A stretch of DNA of 64,000 bases from Paucibacter sp. KCTC 42545 (GTDB lineage Bacteria > Pseudomonadota > Gammaproteobacteria > Burkholderiales > Burkholderiaceae_C), in assembly GCF_001477625.1 (NCBI RefSeq), contig NZ_CP013692.1, positions 3,844,001 to 3,908,000 of the forward strand, given 5' to 3'. The notes below the pieces were generated by a model. The model saw nothing but the letters and a program-made list of their open reading frames with translations, was not told the origin of the DNA and did no database searches. The position numbers and the translations under genes are program-made. Positions 27,088-35,777 of the stretch are shown here, piece by piece (the stretch's first letter is position 1; the number at the start of each line of letters is the position of its first letter).

Positions 27088-28050
27088 GTGAAACCCACCT
27101 CCATCAGCGCCGACCGGCTTTTTGAAGAACACCGGGAGGCCATGCGATGGGAGTGGATCGCCGGGCACGCCCACCCCGAGCGCCGCTTTGACGAGGCGGC
27201 CGTGCGCGACGCGCAGTCCGCCGCCGACTTGGTGGGCTACCTCAACTACATCCACCCTTACCGGGTGCAAATCGTGGGCCGCCGCGAGGTGGCCTATCTA
27301 AGCCAGGCCGCCGGCGAAGTGCTGGACAACCGCATCGCCCGCATCGTCACGCTGGAGCCGCCGGTCATCATCGTGGCCGATGATCAGGTGCCGCCGGACC
27401 GCCTGGTCGCCATGTGCGACCGTGCCGAGATCCCGCTCTTCGTCACCACCGAATCAGCCGGCCATGTGATCGACGTGGTGCGCGCCTATCTGGCTCATCT
27501 TTTTGCCAACCGCACCACCCGCCACGGCGTGTTCATGGACATTCTGGGCCTGGGCGTGCTGCTGACCGGTGAATCCGGCCTGGGCAAGAGCGAGCTGGGG
27601 CTGGAATTGATTTCACGCGGCCACGGCTTGGTAGCCGATGATGCGGTGGACCTGTTCCGCATTTCGCAAACCTCGATCGAAGGCCGCTGCCCCGAGCTGC
27701 TGCTGAATCTGCTGGAAGTGCGTGGCATCGGCCTGCTGGACATCAAGGCCATCTTTGGCGAGACGGCAGTGCGCCGCAAGATGCGCCTCAAGCTGATCGT
27801 GCACTTGGTTCGCAAAGAAACCCTGGAGCGCGACTTCGAGCGCCTGCCCTACGAACCGCTGTTCGAAGAAGTGCTGGGCATGCCGGTGCGCAAGGTCATC
27901 ATCGCCGTGGATGCCGGCCGCAACTTGGCCGTGCTGGTGGAAGCCGCCGTGCGCAATACCGTCCTGCAGCTGCGCGGCATCGATACCTACCGCGAATTTG
28001 TGGAGCGCCATCAGCGCGCCATCGAAGCCGGCGATCACAACGCCGATTAA
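27088..28050 (+). CDS. hprK: HPr kinase/phosphorylase
   Basis: Bifunctional enzyme that phosphorylates or dephosphorylates a Ser of HPr. In proteobacteria it is part of a regulatory PTS without sugar transport. The 320-residue protein has the Walker A motif [14 protein letters not shown] near residue 162 and the HprK signature [13 protein letters not shown]. The start is a GTG at 27088. It lies downstream of ptsN and ends at a palindromic repeat. Confidence 0.96.
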   Translation: MKPTSISADRLFEEHREAMRWEWIAGHAHPERRFDEAAVRDAQSAADLVGYLNYIHPYRVQIVGRREVAYLSQAAGEVLDNRIARIVTLEPPVIIVADDQVPPDRLVAMCDRAEIPLFVTTESAGHVIDVVRAYLAHLFANRTTRHGVFMDILGLGVLLTGESGLGKSELGLELISRGHGLVADDAVDLFRISQTSIEGRCPELLLNLLEVRGIGLLDIKAIFGETAVRRKMRLKLIVHLVRKETLERDFERLPYEPLFEEVLGMPVRKVIIAVDAGRNLAVLVEAAVRNTVLQLRGIDTYREFVERHQRAIEAGDHNAD

Positions 28051-28095
28051 GAGCTTATCCGCCAATGGCCTAACTCGGCTGGCGGACAAGTTCTA
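28049..28095. repeat. Intergenic palindromic repeat after hprK
   Basis: Near-perfect inverted repeat: AGAGCTTATCCGCCA, starting just after the hprK stop, faces TGGCGGACAAGTTCT, with 13 of 15 positions pairing. It lies between the convergent hprK and fur genes and could stop transcription from both sides. A related left arm occurs at 14891. Confidence 0.6.
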
Positions 28096-28116
28096 AGCTG
28101 CAAAAGCTTGCACCGC

Positions 28117-28545
28117 CTATTTGTTGCGGTGCTCGCAATCCTTCTTGACGCAAGAGGCGTACAGCGCCAGCGAATGCTCCTGCAACTCAAAGCCGCGCTG
28201 CAGGGCGATGGCGTGCTGGCGTGCCTCGATCTCGGGGTCGAAAAACTCTTCGACGCGGCCACAAGTCAGGCACACCAGATGGTCATGGTGCGCGCCCTCG
28301 TTCAACTCGAATACCGATTTGCCCGATTCGAAGTGATTGCGCGACAGCAAGCCCGCCTGCTCGAACTGCGTCAGCACGCGGTAGACGGTGGCCAGGCCGA
28401 TGTCGGCATCTTCCGTCAGCAAGGCCTTGTAGACGTCTTCGGCCGTCATATGGCGCTGCGCCGTCTTCTGGAAAATCTCCAGAATCTTGATGCGCGGCAA
28501 GGTGGCCTTGAGGCCGCTGTTTTTGATCTCTTCGGTACGGTTCAT
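28117..28545 (-). CDS. fur: Ferric uptake regulator Fur
   Basis: Iron-responsive repressor of 142 residues. The winged helix includes [17 protein letters not shown]. The metal-binding region has [10 protein letters not shown] (His86-His89, Cys92, Cys95), and a second Cys pair lies near the end (Cys132, Cys137), as in classical Fur. It is divergent from bamE with about 105 bp between the start codons, a conserved betaproteobacterial arrangement. No clear Fur box was identified in that gap. Confidence 0.97.
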   Translation of the reverse strand: MNRTEEIKNSGLKATLPRIKILEIFQKTAQRHMTAEDVYKALLTEDADIGLATVYRVLTQFEQAGLLSRNHFESGKSVFELNEGAHHDHLVCLTCGRVEEFFDPEIEARQHAIALQRGFELQEHSLALYASCVKKDCEHRNK

Positions 28546-28649
28546 TGGCTTGATTCGCGGCGGCGCGGCCCACCATGGGCCAACCGCTAGAATGGTCCGA
28601 TCATAGCCAGCTTGGCGCTTTTACGAGCCCAGCCCCCTACAAGCCCCTC

Positions 28650-29219
28650 ATGCGCCTTCCTCTTCAATTTGCACCTACGGCCCGGCTGTGCTTGCTCAGC
28701 CTCACGACAGCCGCCATTGGCCTGTTGTCAGCCTGCTCCTACATCCCGTCGATCAGCGATGAAAAAGTCTTGGGCCTGGTGCGCCCATACCGACTCGAAG
28801 TTGTGCAAGGCAATGTGCTGACCAAAGAACTGGTCGCCAAGGTCAAGCTCGGCATGCCCAAGGCACAGGTGCGTGACCTGCTTGGCTCGCCGCTGCTGAC
28901 CGACATCTTCCATGACGAGCGCTGGGACTATGTCTTCACCATCCGCCGCCAGGGCGCCGAACCGCAGAAGCGCCAGGTCGTGGCCTGGTTCGATGAAGGT
29001 GGCCGCCTGAAGACACTGGACGTGCCGCCCGACCTGCCGACAGAGGATGAATTCGTCGCCTCCATCAACACGCGCGGCAAGTCCGGCAATATGCCCAAGC
29101 TCGAGTTGACCGAGGCCGAACGCAAGGCCTTGCCACCGCCGGCCAAGCGCGACACGCCTGCGGCCGCCGCGGAAGCGGTCGGCGCCGTGCGCAGCTATCC
29201 GCCGCTGGAGGGCAAGTAA
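28650..29219 (+). CDS. bamE: Outer membrane protein assembly factor BamE
   Basis: Lipoprotein subunit of the BAM complex that inserts beta-barrel proteins into the outer membrane. The signal sequence ends in lipobox LSAC. The SmpA/OmlA fold follows, with [17 protein letters not shown], the [18 protein letters not shown] block and [11 protein letters not shown]. The 189-residue protein carries a longer C-terminal tail than E. coli BamE, as in other Burkholderiales. The ATG at 28650 is chosen because the signal sequence begins there. One base separates its stop from dapB, so the two are probably co-transcribed. Confidence 0.95.
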   Translation: MRLPLQFAPTARLCLLSLTTAAIGLLSACSYIPSISDEKVLGLVRPYRLEVVQGNVLTKELVAKVKLGMPKAQVRDLLGSPLLTDIFHDERWDYVFTIRRQGAEPQKRQVVAWFDEGGRLKTLDVPPDLPTEDEFVASINTRGKSGNMPKLELTEAERKALPPPAKRDTPAAAAEAVGAVRSYPPLEGK

Positions 29220-29220
29220 A

Positions 29221-30024
29221 GTGAGCGTGAAGATTGCTATTGCCGGCTGCTCCGGCCGCATGGGCCGCATCCTGATCGAAGCGGTGCTGAACAGCCCCGA
29301 CTGCGAACTGGCTGGCGCGCTGGACCAAGCCAGCAGCCCTGCCCTGGGCCAGGACCCGGCGGCTTTTCTGGGCCAGACCAGCGGCGTCAAGATCACTGCC
29401 GACCTGCGCGAAGGCCTGGCTAACGCGGACGTACTGATCGACTTCACCCGCCCCGAAGGCACTTTGGCCCATTTGGCCGTGTGCCAGGAACTGGGCGTCA
29501 AGGTCGTCATCGGCACCACCGGTTTTGATGCCGCGCAAAAAGCCCAGATCGGCGCCTTCGCCCAGCACATCGGCGTCATGCTGGCGCCGAATATGAGCGT
29601 GGGCGTGAACGTGGTGCTGCGGCTGCTCGACCAAGCCGCGCGCGCGCTCAATGAAGGCTACGACATCGAGATCATCGAAGCCCACCATCGCCACAAGGTC
29701 GATGCCCCCAGCGGCACCGCCTTGCAACTCGGCGAAGTGGTGGCCAAGGCCCTGGGCCGCGACCTAAAGACCTGCGCGGTCTACGGCCGCGAAGGCGTGA
29801 CGGGTGAGCGTGATCCCTCCACCATCGGCTTTGCCACCGTGCGCGGCGGCGATGTGGTGGGCGACCACACGGTGCTGTTCGCCGGCATCGGCGAGCGCAT
29901 CGAGATCACCCACAAGGCCAGCAACCGCAGCACCTTCGCACAAGGTGCCCTGCGCGCGGCGCGCTTTCTGGCCGCCAGCCAGCCGGGCCTCTACGACATG
30001 AATGACGTGCTGGGATTGAACTGA
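29221..30024 (+). CDS. dapB: 4-hydroxy-tetrahydrodipicolinate reductase
   Basis: NAD(P)H-dependent reductase in the diaminopimelate branch of lysine and peptidoglycan synthesis. The 267-residue protein has the nucleotide-binding GCSGRMGR at the N-terminus, GTTGFD in the middle and the catalytic and substrate-binding block [15 protein letters not shown]. The start is GTG at 29221, one base after the bamE stop. Its stop codon overlaps the exbB start (TGATG). Confidence 0.97.
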   Translation: MSVKIAIAGCSGRMGRILIEAVLNSPDCELAGALDQASSPALGQDPAAFLGQTSGVKITADLREGLANADVLIDFTRPEGTLAHLAVCQELGVKVVIGTTGFDAAQKAQIGAFAQHIGVMLAPNMSVGVNVVLRLLDQAARALNEGYDIEIIEAHHRHKVDAPSGTALQLGEVVAKALGRDLKTCAVYGREGVTGERDPSTIGFATVRGGDVVGDHTVLFAGIGERIEITHKASNRSTFAQGALRAARFLAASQPGLYDMNDVLGLN

Positions 30025-30680
30025 TGACGGGATTCGCAGAGCTCTGGCAAGTGGGCGATGCGGTCACGCGCAGCGTGGCCTTGCTGCTGCTTCTGATGTC
30101 CGTCAGCGCCTGGGTGGTGATTTTGTGGAAGGGTTGGTTGCTTGCGCGCGCCCGCCGCAGCATCGCCCGCGCCGTGCCGGCCTTCTGGTCGGCCGCCAAT
30201 CTGGAAGAAGGCCGCGCAGCGCTGCAGAATTTTGACCAGGATGAGGTCGTGCTGCCCCTGCTGGATGCCGCCACGGCCAGCGCCGCCAGCAATACCTTGG
30301 AGGCCTCGGGCCGGCGTGAGTCACGCCTGACCCGCCGCCTGCGCGATGCCCTGCATGTGGTGCTGCAACGCCTGCAATTCGGGCAAGTCCTGCTGGCCTC
30401 GATTGGCAGCGTGGCGCCCTTTGTGGGCTTGTTTGGCACCGTCTGGGGCATCTACCACGCGCTGGTGACGATGACGGCAGGCGGCAGCCTCAGCATCGAA
30501 AAAATCGCCGGCCCGGTGGGCGAGGCCCTGATCATGACCGCCGCCGGCCTGGCCGTAGCCATCCCTGCCGTGCTGGCCTACAACATCTTCGGCAAACGCA
30601 TCGGCGTGTGCGAGGCGGAGTTGGAAGGCTTTGCACATGACCTGCGCGAAATGCTGGACAGCAGCGAGGCGACCCAGTGA
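30024..30680 (+). CDS. exbB: MotA/TolQ/ExbB proton channel family protein
   Basis: A 218-residue inner-membrane subunit with three transmembrane segments (about 14-36, 118-140 and 165-187). The typical GLFGTVWGIYHAL and MTAAGLAVAIPAVLAYN blocks are present. ExbB/TolQ proteins form a proton channel that powers outer-membrane processes such as TonB-dependent uptake. ExbB and TolQ cannot be separated safely by eye; the adjacent ExbD-like gene without tolA/tolB favours ExbB. It overlaps dapB by one base. Its stop codon lies inside the left arm of a large inverted-repeat element. Confidence 0.87.
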   Translation: MTGFAELWQVGDAVTRSVALLLLLMSVSAWVVILWKGWLLARARRSIARAVPAFWSAANLEEGRAALQNFDQDEVVLPLLDAATASAASNTLEASGRRESRLTRRLRDALHVVLQRLQFGQVLLASIGSVAPFVGLFGTVWGIYHALVTMTAGGSLSIEKIAGPVGEALIMTAAGLAVAIPAVLAYNIFGKRIGVCEAELEGFAHDLREMLDSSEATQ

Positions 30681-30839
30681 CCTGCAACGCTGAAATCGGA
30701 AGTGCCCTGGCTCGCGATATGCGCCGCCTATCTGCGTTGCAAATGCTCGCGATGCCGCAGGGCATCGCTGTGCTTCGCGCCTTGCCAGGCAGCCCATCTC
30801 GCAAGCCCTTCCACTCCCATTTCAACGTCACAGGTCACT
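30676..30839. repeat. 163-bp inverted-repeat element between exbB and exbD
   Basis: The ends are 21-base inverted repeats (30676-30696 and 30819-30839) with 18 of 21 matching positions, starting AGTGACCTG on both strands. Inside are TGCAACGC (30683-30690) facing GCGTTGCA (30734-30741), a perfect hairpin GCGATGCC-GCAG-GGCATCGC (30749-30768) and a direct repeat GCTCGCGAT (30710 and 30745). It has no coding capacity. It separates two genes that are usually adjacent, and resembles a BIME- or MITE-type insertion. Confidence 0.65.
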
Positions 30840-30843
30840 AGTC

Positions 30844-31269
<426 letters not shown>

Positions 31270-31425
31270 TCCGGTATGGCCCGCGCCGCCAGCCTCGTGA
31301 TGCCTCGCGCCGCGTACCCCTGACACCCTGACCCTTTTCGCCGTCTGGCCACAGCAGCCAGCCACACCCTTCGAAATCCCGGCAATCGGGCCGGCCGCGC
31401 CAGCGGCCCGCCCAAGCGCAGCCCC

Positions 31426-31431
31426 TACAAT
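31426..31431 (+). promoter_or_regulatory. -10 box very close to the leuS start
   Basis: TACAAT lies seven bases before the leuS ATG and there is no Shine-Dalgarno sequence between them. If used, transcription would begin at or next to the start codon, giving a leaderless message. No good -35 box is seen. Confidence 0.3.
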
Positions 31432-31438
31432 TTGACGC

Positions 31439-34084
31439 ATGAACGAAAAGTACGCCCCCAACGAGATCGAAGCCGCTGCGCGCCAGTATTGGAACGAGCG
31501 TGACGCCTACCGCGTCACTGAGGATGAGAACAAGCCCAAGTTCTACGCCTGCTCCATGCTGCCCTACCCCAGCGGCAAGCTGCACATGGGCCATGTGCGC
31601 AACTACACGATCAACGACATGCTGGCGCGTCAGCTGCGCATGCAGGGCTACAACGTTTTGATGCCCATGGGCTGGGATGCCTTCGGCCTGCCGGCCGAGA
31701 ACGCGGCCATGAAGGGCAAGCTGCCGCCCGCGCAGTGGACCTACGACAACATCGCCTACATGAAGAGCCAGATGCAAGCGATGGGCTTGGCGATTGATTG
31801 GTCGCGCGAAATCGCCACCTGCACGCCCGCCTACTACAAGTGGAACCAGTGGCTGTTCCTCAAGATGCTGGAAGCCGGCATTGCCGAGCGCCGCACCCAA
31901 GTCGTCAACTGGGACCCGGTGGACCAGACCGTGCTGGCCAATGAGCAAGTGATCGACGGCCGCGGCTGGCGCTCCGGCGCCTTGGTCGAGAAGCGCGAGA
32001 TCCCCGGCTACTACCTCAACATCACCAAGTACGCCGACGAGTTGCTGGCCGCCGTGGCCGACCCCAGCAGCCCGCAATACCTGCACGGCTGGCCCGAGCG
32101 CGTGCGCCTGATGCAGGAAAACTGGATCGGCAAGAGCGAGGGCGTGCGCTTCGCCTTCCCGCACACGATTGCTAACGCCGCAGGCGAGCTGATTCAAGAC
32201 GGCAAGCTCTACGTCTTCACGACGCGCGCCGACACCATCATGGGCGTGACCTTCTGCGCCGTGGCGCCCGAGCACCCCTTGGCTGCTCATGCCGCCGCCT
32301 CCTCGCCCGCCCTGACCGCCTTCATCGAAGAATGCAAACGCGGTGGTTCGACGGAAGCCGAACTGGCCACGCAGGAGAAGAAGGGCCTGGCCACCGGCCT
32401 GTTCGTCACCCATCCGCTGACCGGCGCGCAAGTGGAAGTCTGGGTCGGCAACTATGTGCTGATGAGCTATGGCGACGGCGCCGTGATGGGCGTGCCCGCC
32501 CACGACGAACGCGACTTCGCCTTTGCCAAGAAATACGGCATCGCGATCCAGCAAGTGGTGCAAGCCGAGGGCGAGACCTTCTCGCTCGAGGCCTGGGCCG
32601 ACTGGTATGGCGACAAGCAGCGCGCTGTCTGCGTCAACTCCGGCGAGCTGAACGGCCTGACGCACAAGCAAGCCGTTAGCAAGGTGGCCGAGTTGGTTGG
32701 CGCCAAGAACCTGGGCGAGAAGAAAACCACCTGGCGCTTGCGCGACTGGGGCATCAGCCGCCAACGCTACTGGGGCACCCCCATCCCCATCATCCATTGC
32801 GATGACTGCGGCCCGGTGCCCGTGCCGGCGCAGGATCTGCCCGTGGTGCTGCCCGAGGAATGCATTCCCGATGGCAGCGGCAACCCGCTGAAAAAGCATG
32901 CCGGTTTCCTCAACGTCGCCTGCCCCAAGTGCGGCAAGCCGGCGCAGCGCGAAACCGACACCATGGACACCTTTGTGGACTCGTCCTGGTACTTCATGCG
33001 CTATTGCGACGCGCAGAACAAGGACGCCATGGTGGGCGCCGGCACCGACTACTGGATGCGCCAGGGCGCGGCCATGGACCAGTACATCGGCGGCATTGAG
33101 CACGCCATCCTGCACCTGCTGTACGCCCGCTTCTGGACCAAGGTCATGCGCGACCTCGGCCTGGTCAAGATGGACGAGCCTTTCACCAAGCTGCTCACCC
33201 AGGGCATGGTGCTCAAGGGCGCCTTCTTCCGCAAGCCGGCCGACGCGGGCAAGAACTATTACTGGGAGCATGAGGTCAACGTTCAGACCAATGAGCATGG
33301 TCAGATCACCGGTGGCACGCTGAAGGCCGATGGCCTGCCGCTGGATTACGAAATGACCACCATGTCCAAGTCCAAGAACAATGGCGTGGACCCGCAAGCC
33401 CTGATCGACCAGTACGGCGCCGACACGGCCCGCCTGTTCGTCATGTTCGCCTCGCCGCCGGAGCAGACCCTGGAGTGGAATGACGCCGGCGTGGAAGGCG
33501 CGCACCGCTTCCTCAAGCGTGTCTGGGCCTTTGGCGTCAAGCACGCCGCCGCCATCGCGCAAGGCGGCCGTGACTTTGCCGCCCTGAATGGCGACGGCAA
33601 GGCCCTGCGCCGCGAGGTGCATCTGGTGCTCAAGCAAGTCAGCTACGACTACGAGCGCATGCAGTACAACACCGTGGTGTCGGGCGGCATGAAGCTGCTC
33701 AACGCCCTGGAGTCCTTCAAGGCCCAAGGCCAGGACGCCGCGCTGCGTGAAGGCTTCTCGGTGCTGCTGCGCCTGCTCTACCCGGCCTGCCCGCACATCA
33801 CCCATCAGCTCTGGCAAGACCTGGGCTTTGCTGCCGAGCTGGGTGATCTGCTCGACGCGCCTTGGCCCAAGGTGGACGAAGCCGCCCTGGTGCAAGACGA
33901 GATCGAGCTGATGCTGCAGGTCAACGGCAAGCTGCGCGGCGCCATCAAGGTGGCGGCCACGGCAGACAAGGCCACCATCGAAGCCACCGCCCTGGCCAAT
34001 GAGGAGTGCATCAAGTTCTGCGAAGGCCGCGCCCCCAAGAAGGTCATCGTGGTGCCGGGCCGCTTGGTCAACGTGGTCGCCTGA
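31439..34084 (+). CDS. leuS: Leucyl-tRNA synthetase
   Basis: Class I aminoacyl-tRNA synthetase of 881 residues that charges tRNA-Leu. The HIGH-type motif is [12 protein letters not shown], the KMSKS-type motif is [11 protein letters not shown], and the editing domain block [12 protein letters not shown] is intact. The zinc-like CX2C pairs (CDDC, CPKC) are present. The reading frame is complete. LptE begins two bases after its stop, and holA follows, the conserved order in this group. Confidence 0.98.
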   Translation: MNEKYAPNEIEAAARQYWNERDAYRVTEDENKPKFYACSMLPYPSGKLHMGHVRNYTINDMLARQLRMQGYNVLMPMGWDAFGLPAENAAMKGKLPPAQWTYDNIAYMKSQMQAMGLAIDWSREIATCTPAYYKWNQWLFLKMLEAGIAERRTQVVNWDPVDQTVLANEQVIDGRGWRSGALVEKREIPGYYLNITKYADELLAAVADPSSPQYLHGWPERVRLMQENWIGKSEGVRFAFPHTIANAAGELIQDGKLYVFTTRADTIMGVTFCAVAPEHPLAAHAAASSPALTAFIEECKRGGSTEAELATQEKKGLATGLFVTHPLTGAQVEVWVGNYVLMSYGDGAVMGVPAHDERDFAFAKKYGIAIQQVVQAEGETFSLEAWADWYGDKQRAVCVNSGELNGLTHKQAVSKVAELVGAKNLGEKKTTWRLRDWGISRQRYWGTPIPIIHCDDCGPVPVPAQDLPVVLPEECIPDGSGNPLKKHAGFLNVACPKCGKPAQRETDTMDTFVDSSWYFMRYCDAQNKDAMVGAGTDYWMRQGAAMDQYIGGIEHAILHLLYARFWTKVMRDLGLVKMDEPFTKLLTQGMVLKGAFFRKPADAGKNYYWEHEVNVQTNEHGQITGGTLKADGLPLDYEMTTMSKSKNNGVDPQALIDQYGADTARLFVMFASPPEQTLEWNDAGVEGAHRFLKRVWAFGVKHAAAIAQGGRDFAALNGDGKALRREVHLVLKQVSYDYERMQYNTVVSGGMKLLNALESFKAQGQDAALREGFSVLLRLLYPACPHITHQLWQDLGFAAELGDLLDAPWPKVDEAALVQDEIELMLQVNGKLRGAIKVAATADKATIEATALANEECIKFCEGRAPKKVIVVPGRLVNVVA

Positions 34085-34086
34085 GC

Positions 34087-34584
34087 GTGACTGCGCCGCG
34101 CCGCTCGTTCTTGTTGATGGCCATGGCCACGGGCCTGACGGCCTGCGGCTTTGCACCGCGGCGCGAGCCTGAGTTGCTGTTTCAAAGCATCGCCCTGACC
34201 GGCTTTGCGCCCGGCTCCTCGCTGGCCCTGGAGTTGCGCCGCCAGCTGGCGCGCACCCCGGTCAAGGTGATGGAAGACGCCAACAAGGCCGAATTGGTGC
34301 TGGAAGTTTTGCTGGACACGCGCGACAAGAGCTCGGTCGTGTCCACCAGCGCCGGCCAGGTGCGGGAATGGCAGTTGCGGGTGAAGCTGGACTATCTGCT
34401 GCGCACCAGCGCAGGCGAGCTGCTGCTGCCGCGCACCGAGCTGCGCATGTCACGCGACCTCAACTACACCGAGACGCATGCGCTGGCCAAAGAGCAGGAA
34501 GAAGCGCAGCTCTACCGCTCGATGAATTCCGATGTGGTGAACCAGCTGATGCGCCGGCTTGCCGCCGTGCGTCTGCCCGGCTGA
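34087..34584 (+). CDS. lptE: LPS-assembly lipoprotein LptE
   Basis: Outer-membrane lipoprotein that plugs LptD and helps insert lipopolysaccharide. The 165-residue protein has a short signal sequence with lipobox LTAC (Cys20). The mature part contains SIALTGFAPGSSLALELRRQL and ends in MRRLAAVRLPG. The start is GTG at 34087, two bases after the leuS stop, indicating translational coupling. Identification rests on size, lipobox and the leuS-lptE-holA order. Confidence 0.93.
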   Translation: MTAPRRSFLLMAMATGLTACGFAPRREPELLFQSIALTGFAPGSSLALELRRQLARTPVKVMEDANKAELVLEVLLDTRDKSSVVSTSAGQVREWQLRVKLDYLLRTSAGELLLPRTELRMSRDLNYTETHALAKEQEEAQLYRSMNSDVVNQLMRRLAAVRLPG

Positions 34585-34601
34585 GCCTGACTGAGACAAG
34601 C

Positions 34602-35684
34602 ATGCAGATCCGCGCCGACGCCCTGCCGCAGCAACTCGCCAAGAACTTGCGCCCCATCTATACCGTGTTCGGTGACGAGCCGCTGCTGGCCCAGGAAGCG
34701 GCCGACGCGGTGCGCGCTGCCGCGCGCGCGCAAGGCTATGGGGAGCGCAAGGTCTTCACCGTGGCAGGCGCCTATTTCGATTGGGCACCGGTGCTGGGCG
34801 CGGCCCAGGCCATGAGCCTGTTTGCCGAGCGTCAGCTGATCGAGATCCGAATTCCTTCGGGCAAGCCCGGCAAGGAGGGTTCCGAGGCATTGCAGCGTTA
34901 TTGCGAACGCTTGCCCGAAGATGTGCTGACCCTGGTCACCCTGCCCAAGCTGGACCGCACACAGCTGAACAGCGCCTGGTTCCTGGCGCTGGACGGCGCT
35001 GGCGCCACGGTCAAGGTTGAGCCGGTGGAACGCCGCGGCCTGCCCCAATGGATTGCCCAACGCCTGGTGGCCCAAGGCCAGCGCGTGCCCGAAGGCGAGG
35101 AAGGGCAACGCGCCCTGTCCTTTTTTGCCGACAGAGTGGAAGGTAATTTGCTGGCCGCGCACCAAGAGCTTCAAAAACTGGCCCTGCTGCATCCGCAAGG
35201 TGAACTGAGCCTGGCGCAGATCGAGGCGGCCGTGCTGAATGTGGCCCGCTACGACGTCTTCAAGCTCAGCGAAGCGGTGCTGGGCGGCCAGGTGGGGCGC
35301 GTGCTGCGCATGCTCGACGGCCTGGAGGCCGAGGGCGAGGCCGCGGTGCTGGTGCACTGGAGCTTGGCCGAAGACATCCGCGCGCTCAAGCGGGTGCGCG
35401 ATGCGGTGGACGGCGGCAAGCCGCTGCCGATGGCGCTGCGCGAATCGCGCGTCTGGGGCCCGAAAGAGCGCTTGTTCGAGCGCATCGTGCCCGGCTTGAA
35501 CAGTGCCGATCTGACCCGCTTGGTGGCGGCCGCCCAGGTCTGTGACGGCCTGGTCAAAGGTCTGCGCCACCCCGACTGGCCCAGCGACGCCTGGGCCGGC
35601 CTGCGCCGCCTGGCCCTGATGCTGGTGGAAGCCACCGCCGGCCGCGGCCAGCGGGCGCACATCTTGGCCCTGCAAGCGGGCTAA
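34602..35684 (+). CDS. holA: DNA polymerase III delta subunit
   Basis: Clamp-loader subunit that opens the beta clamp during replication. The 360-residue protein begins MQIRADALPQQLAKNLRPIY, followed by VFGDEPLLAQEAADAVR, the usual HolA start. It continues with FFADRVEGNLLAAHQELQKL and VARYDVFKLSEAVLGG. The ATG at 34602 is preferred; the open frame extends upstream over lptE. Only 17 bp separate it from lptE. Confidence 0.95.
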   Translation: MQIRADALPQQLAKNLRPIYTVFGDEPLLAQEAADAVRAAARAQGYGERKVFTVAGAYFDWAPVLGAAQAMSLFAERQLIEIRIPSGKPGKEGSEALQRYCERLPEDVLTLVTLPKLDRTQLNSAWFLALDGAGATVKVEPVERRGLPQWIAQRLVAQGQRVPEGEEGQRALSFFADRVEGNLLAAHQELQKLALLHPQGELSLAQIEAAVLNVARYDVFKLSEAVLGGQVGRVLRMLDGLEAEGEAAVLVHWSLAEDIRALKRVRDAVDGGKPLPMALRESRVWGPKERLFERIVPGLNSADLTRLVAAAQVCDGLVKGLRHPDWPSDAWAGLRRLALMLVEATAGRGQRAHILALQAG

Positions 35685-35777
35685 GGCCCGCACCGTTGCC
35701 GGTTTAAGTCAGCCCCGATTTGCGCCGACAACGCTGGACACACTGCATTCTGATCAAGCCCGCCTCTTGAAGCCCCT

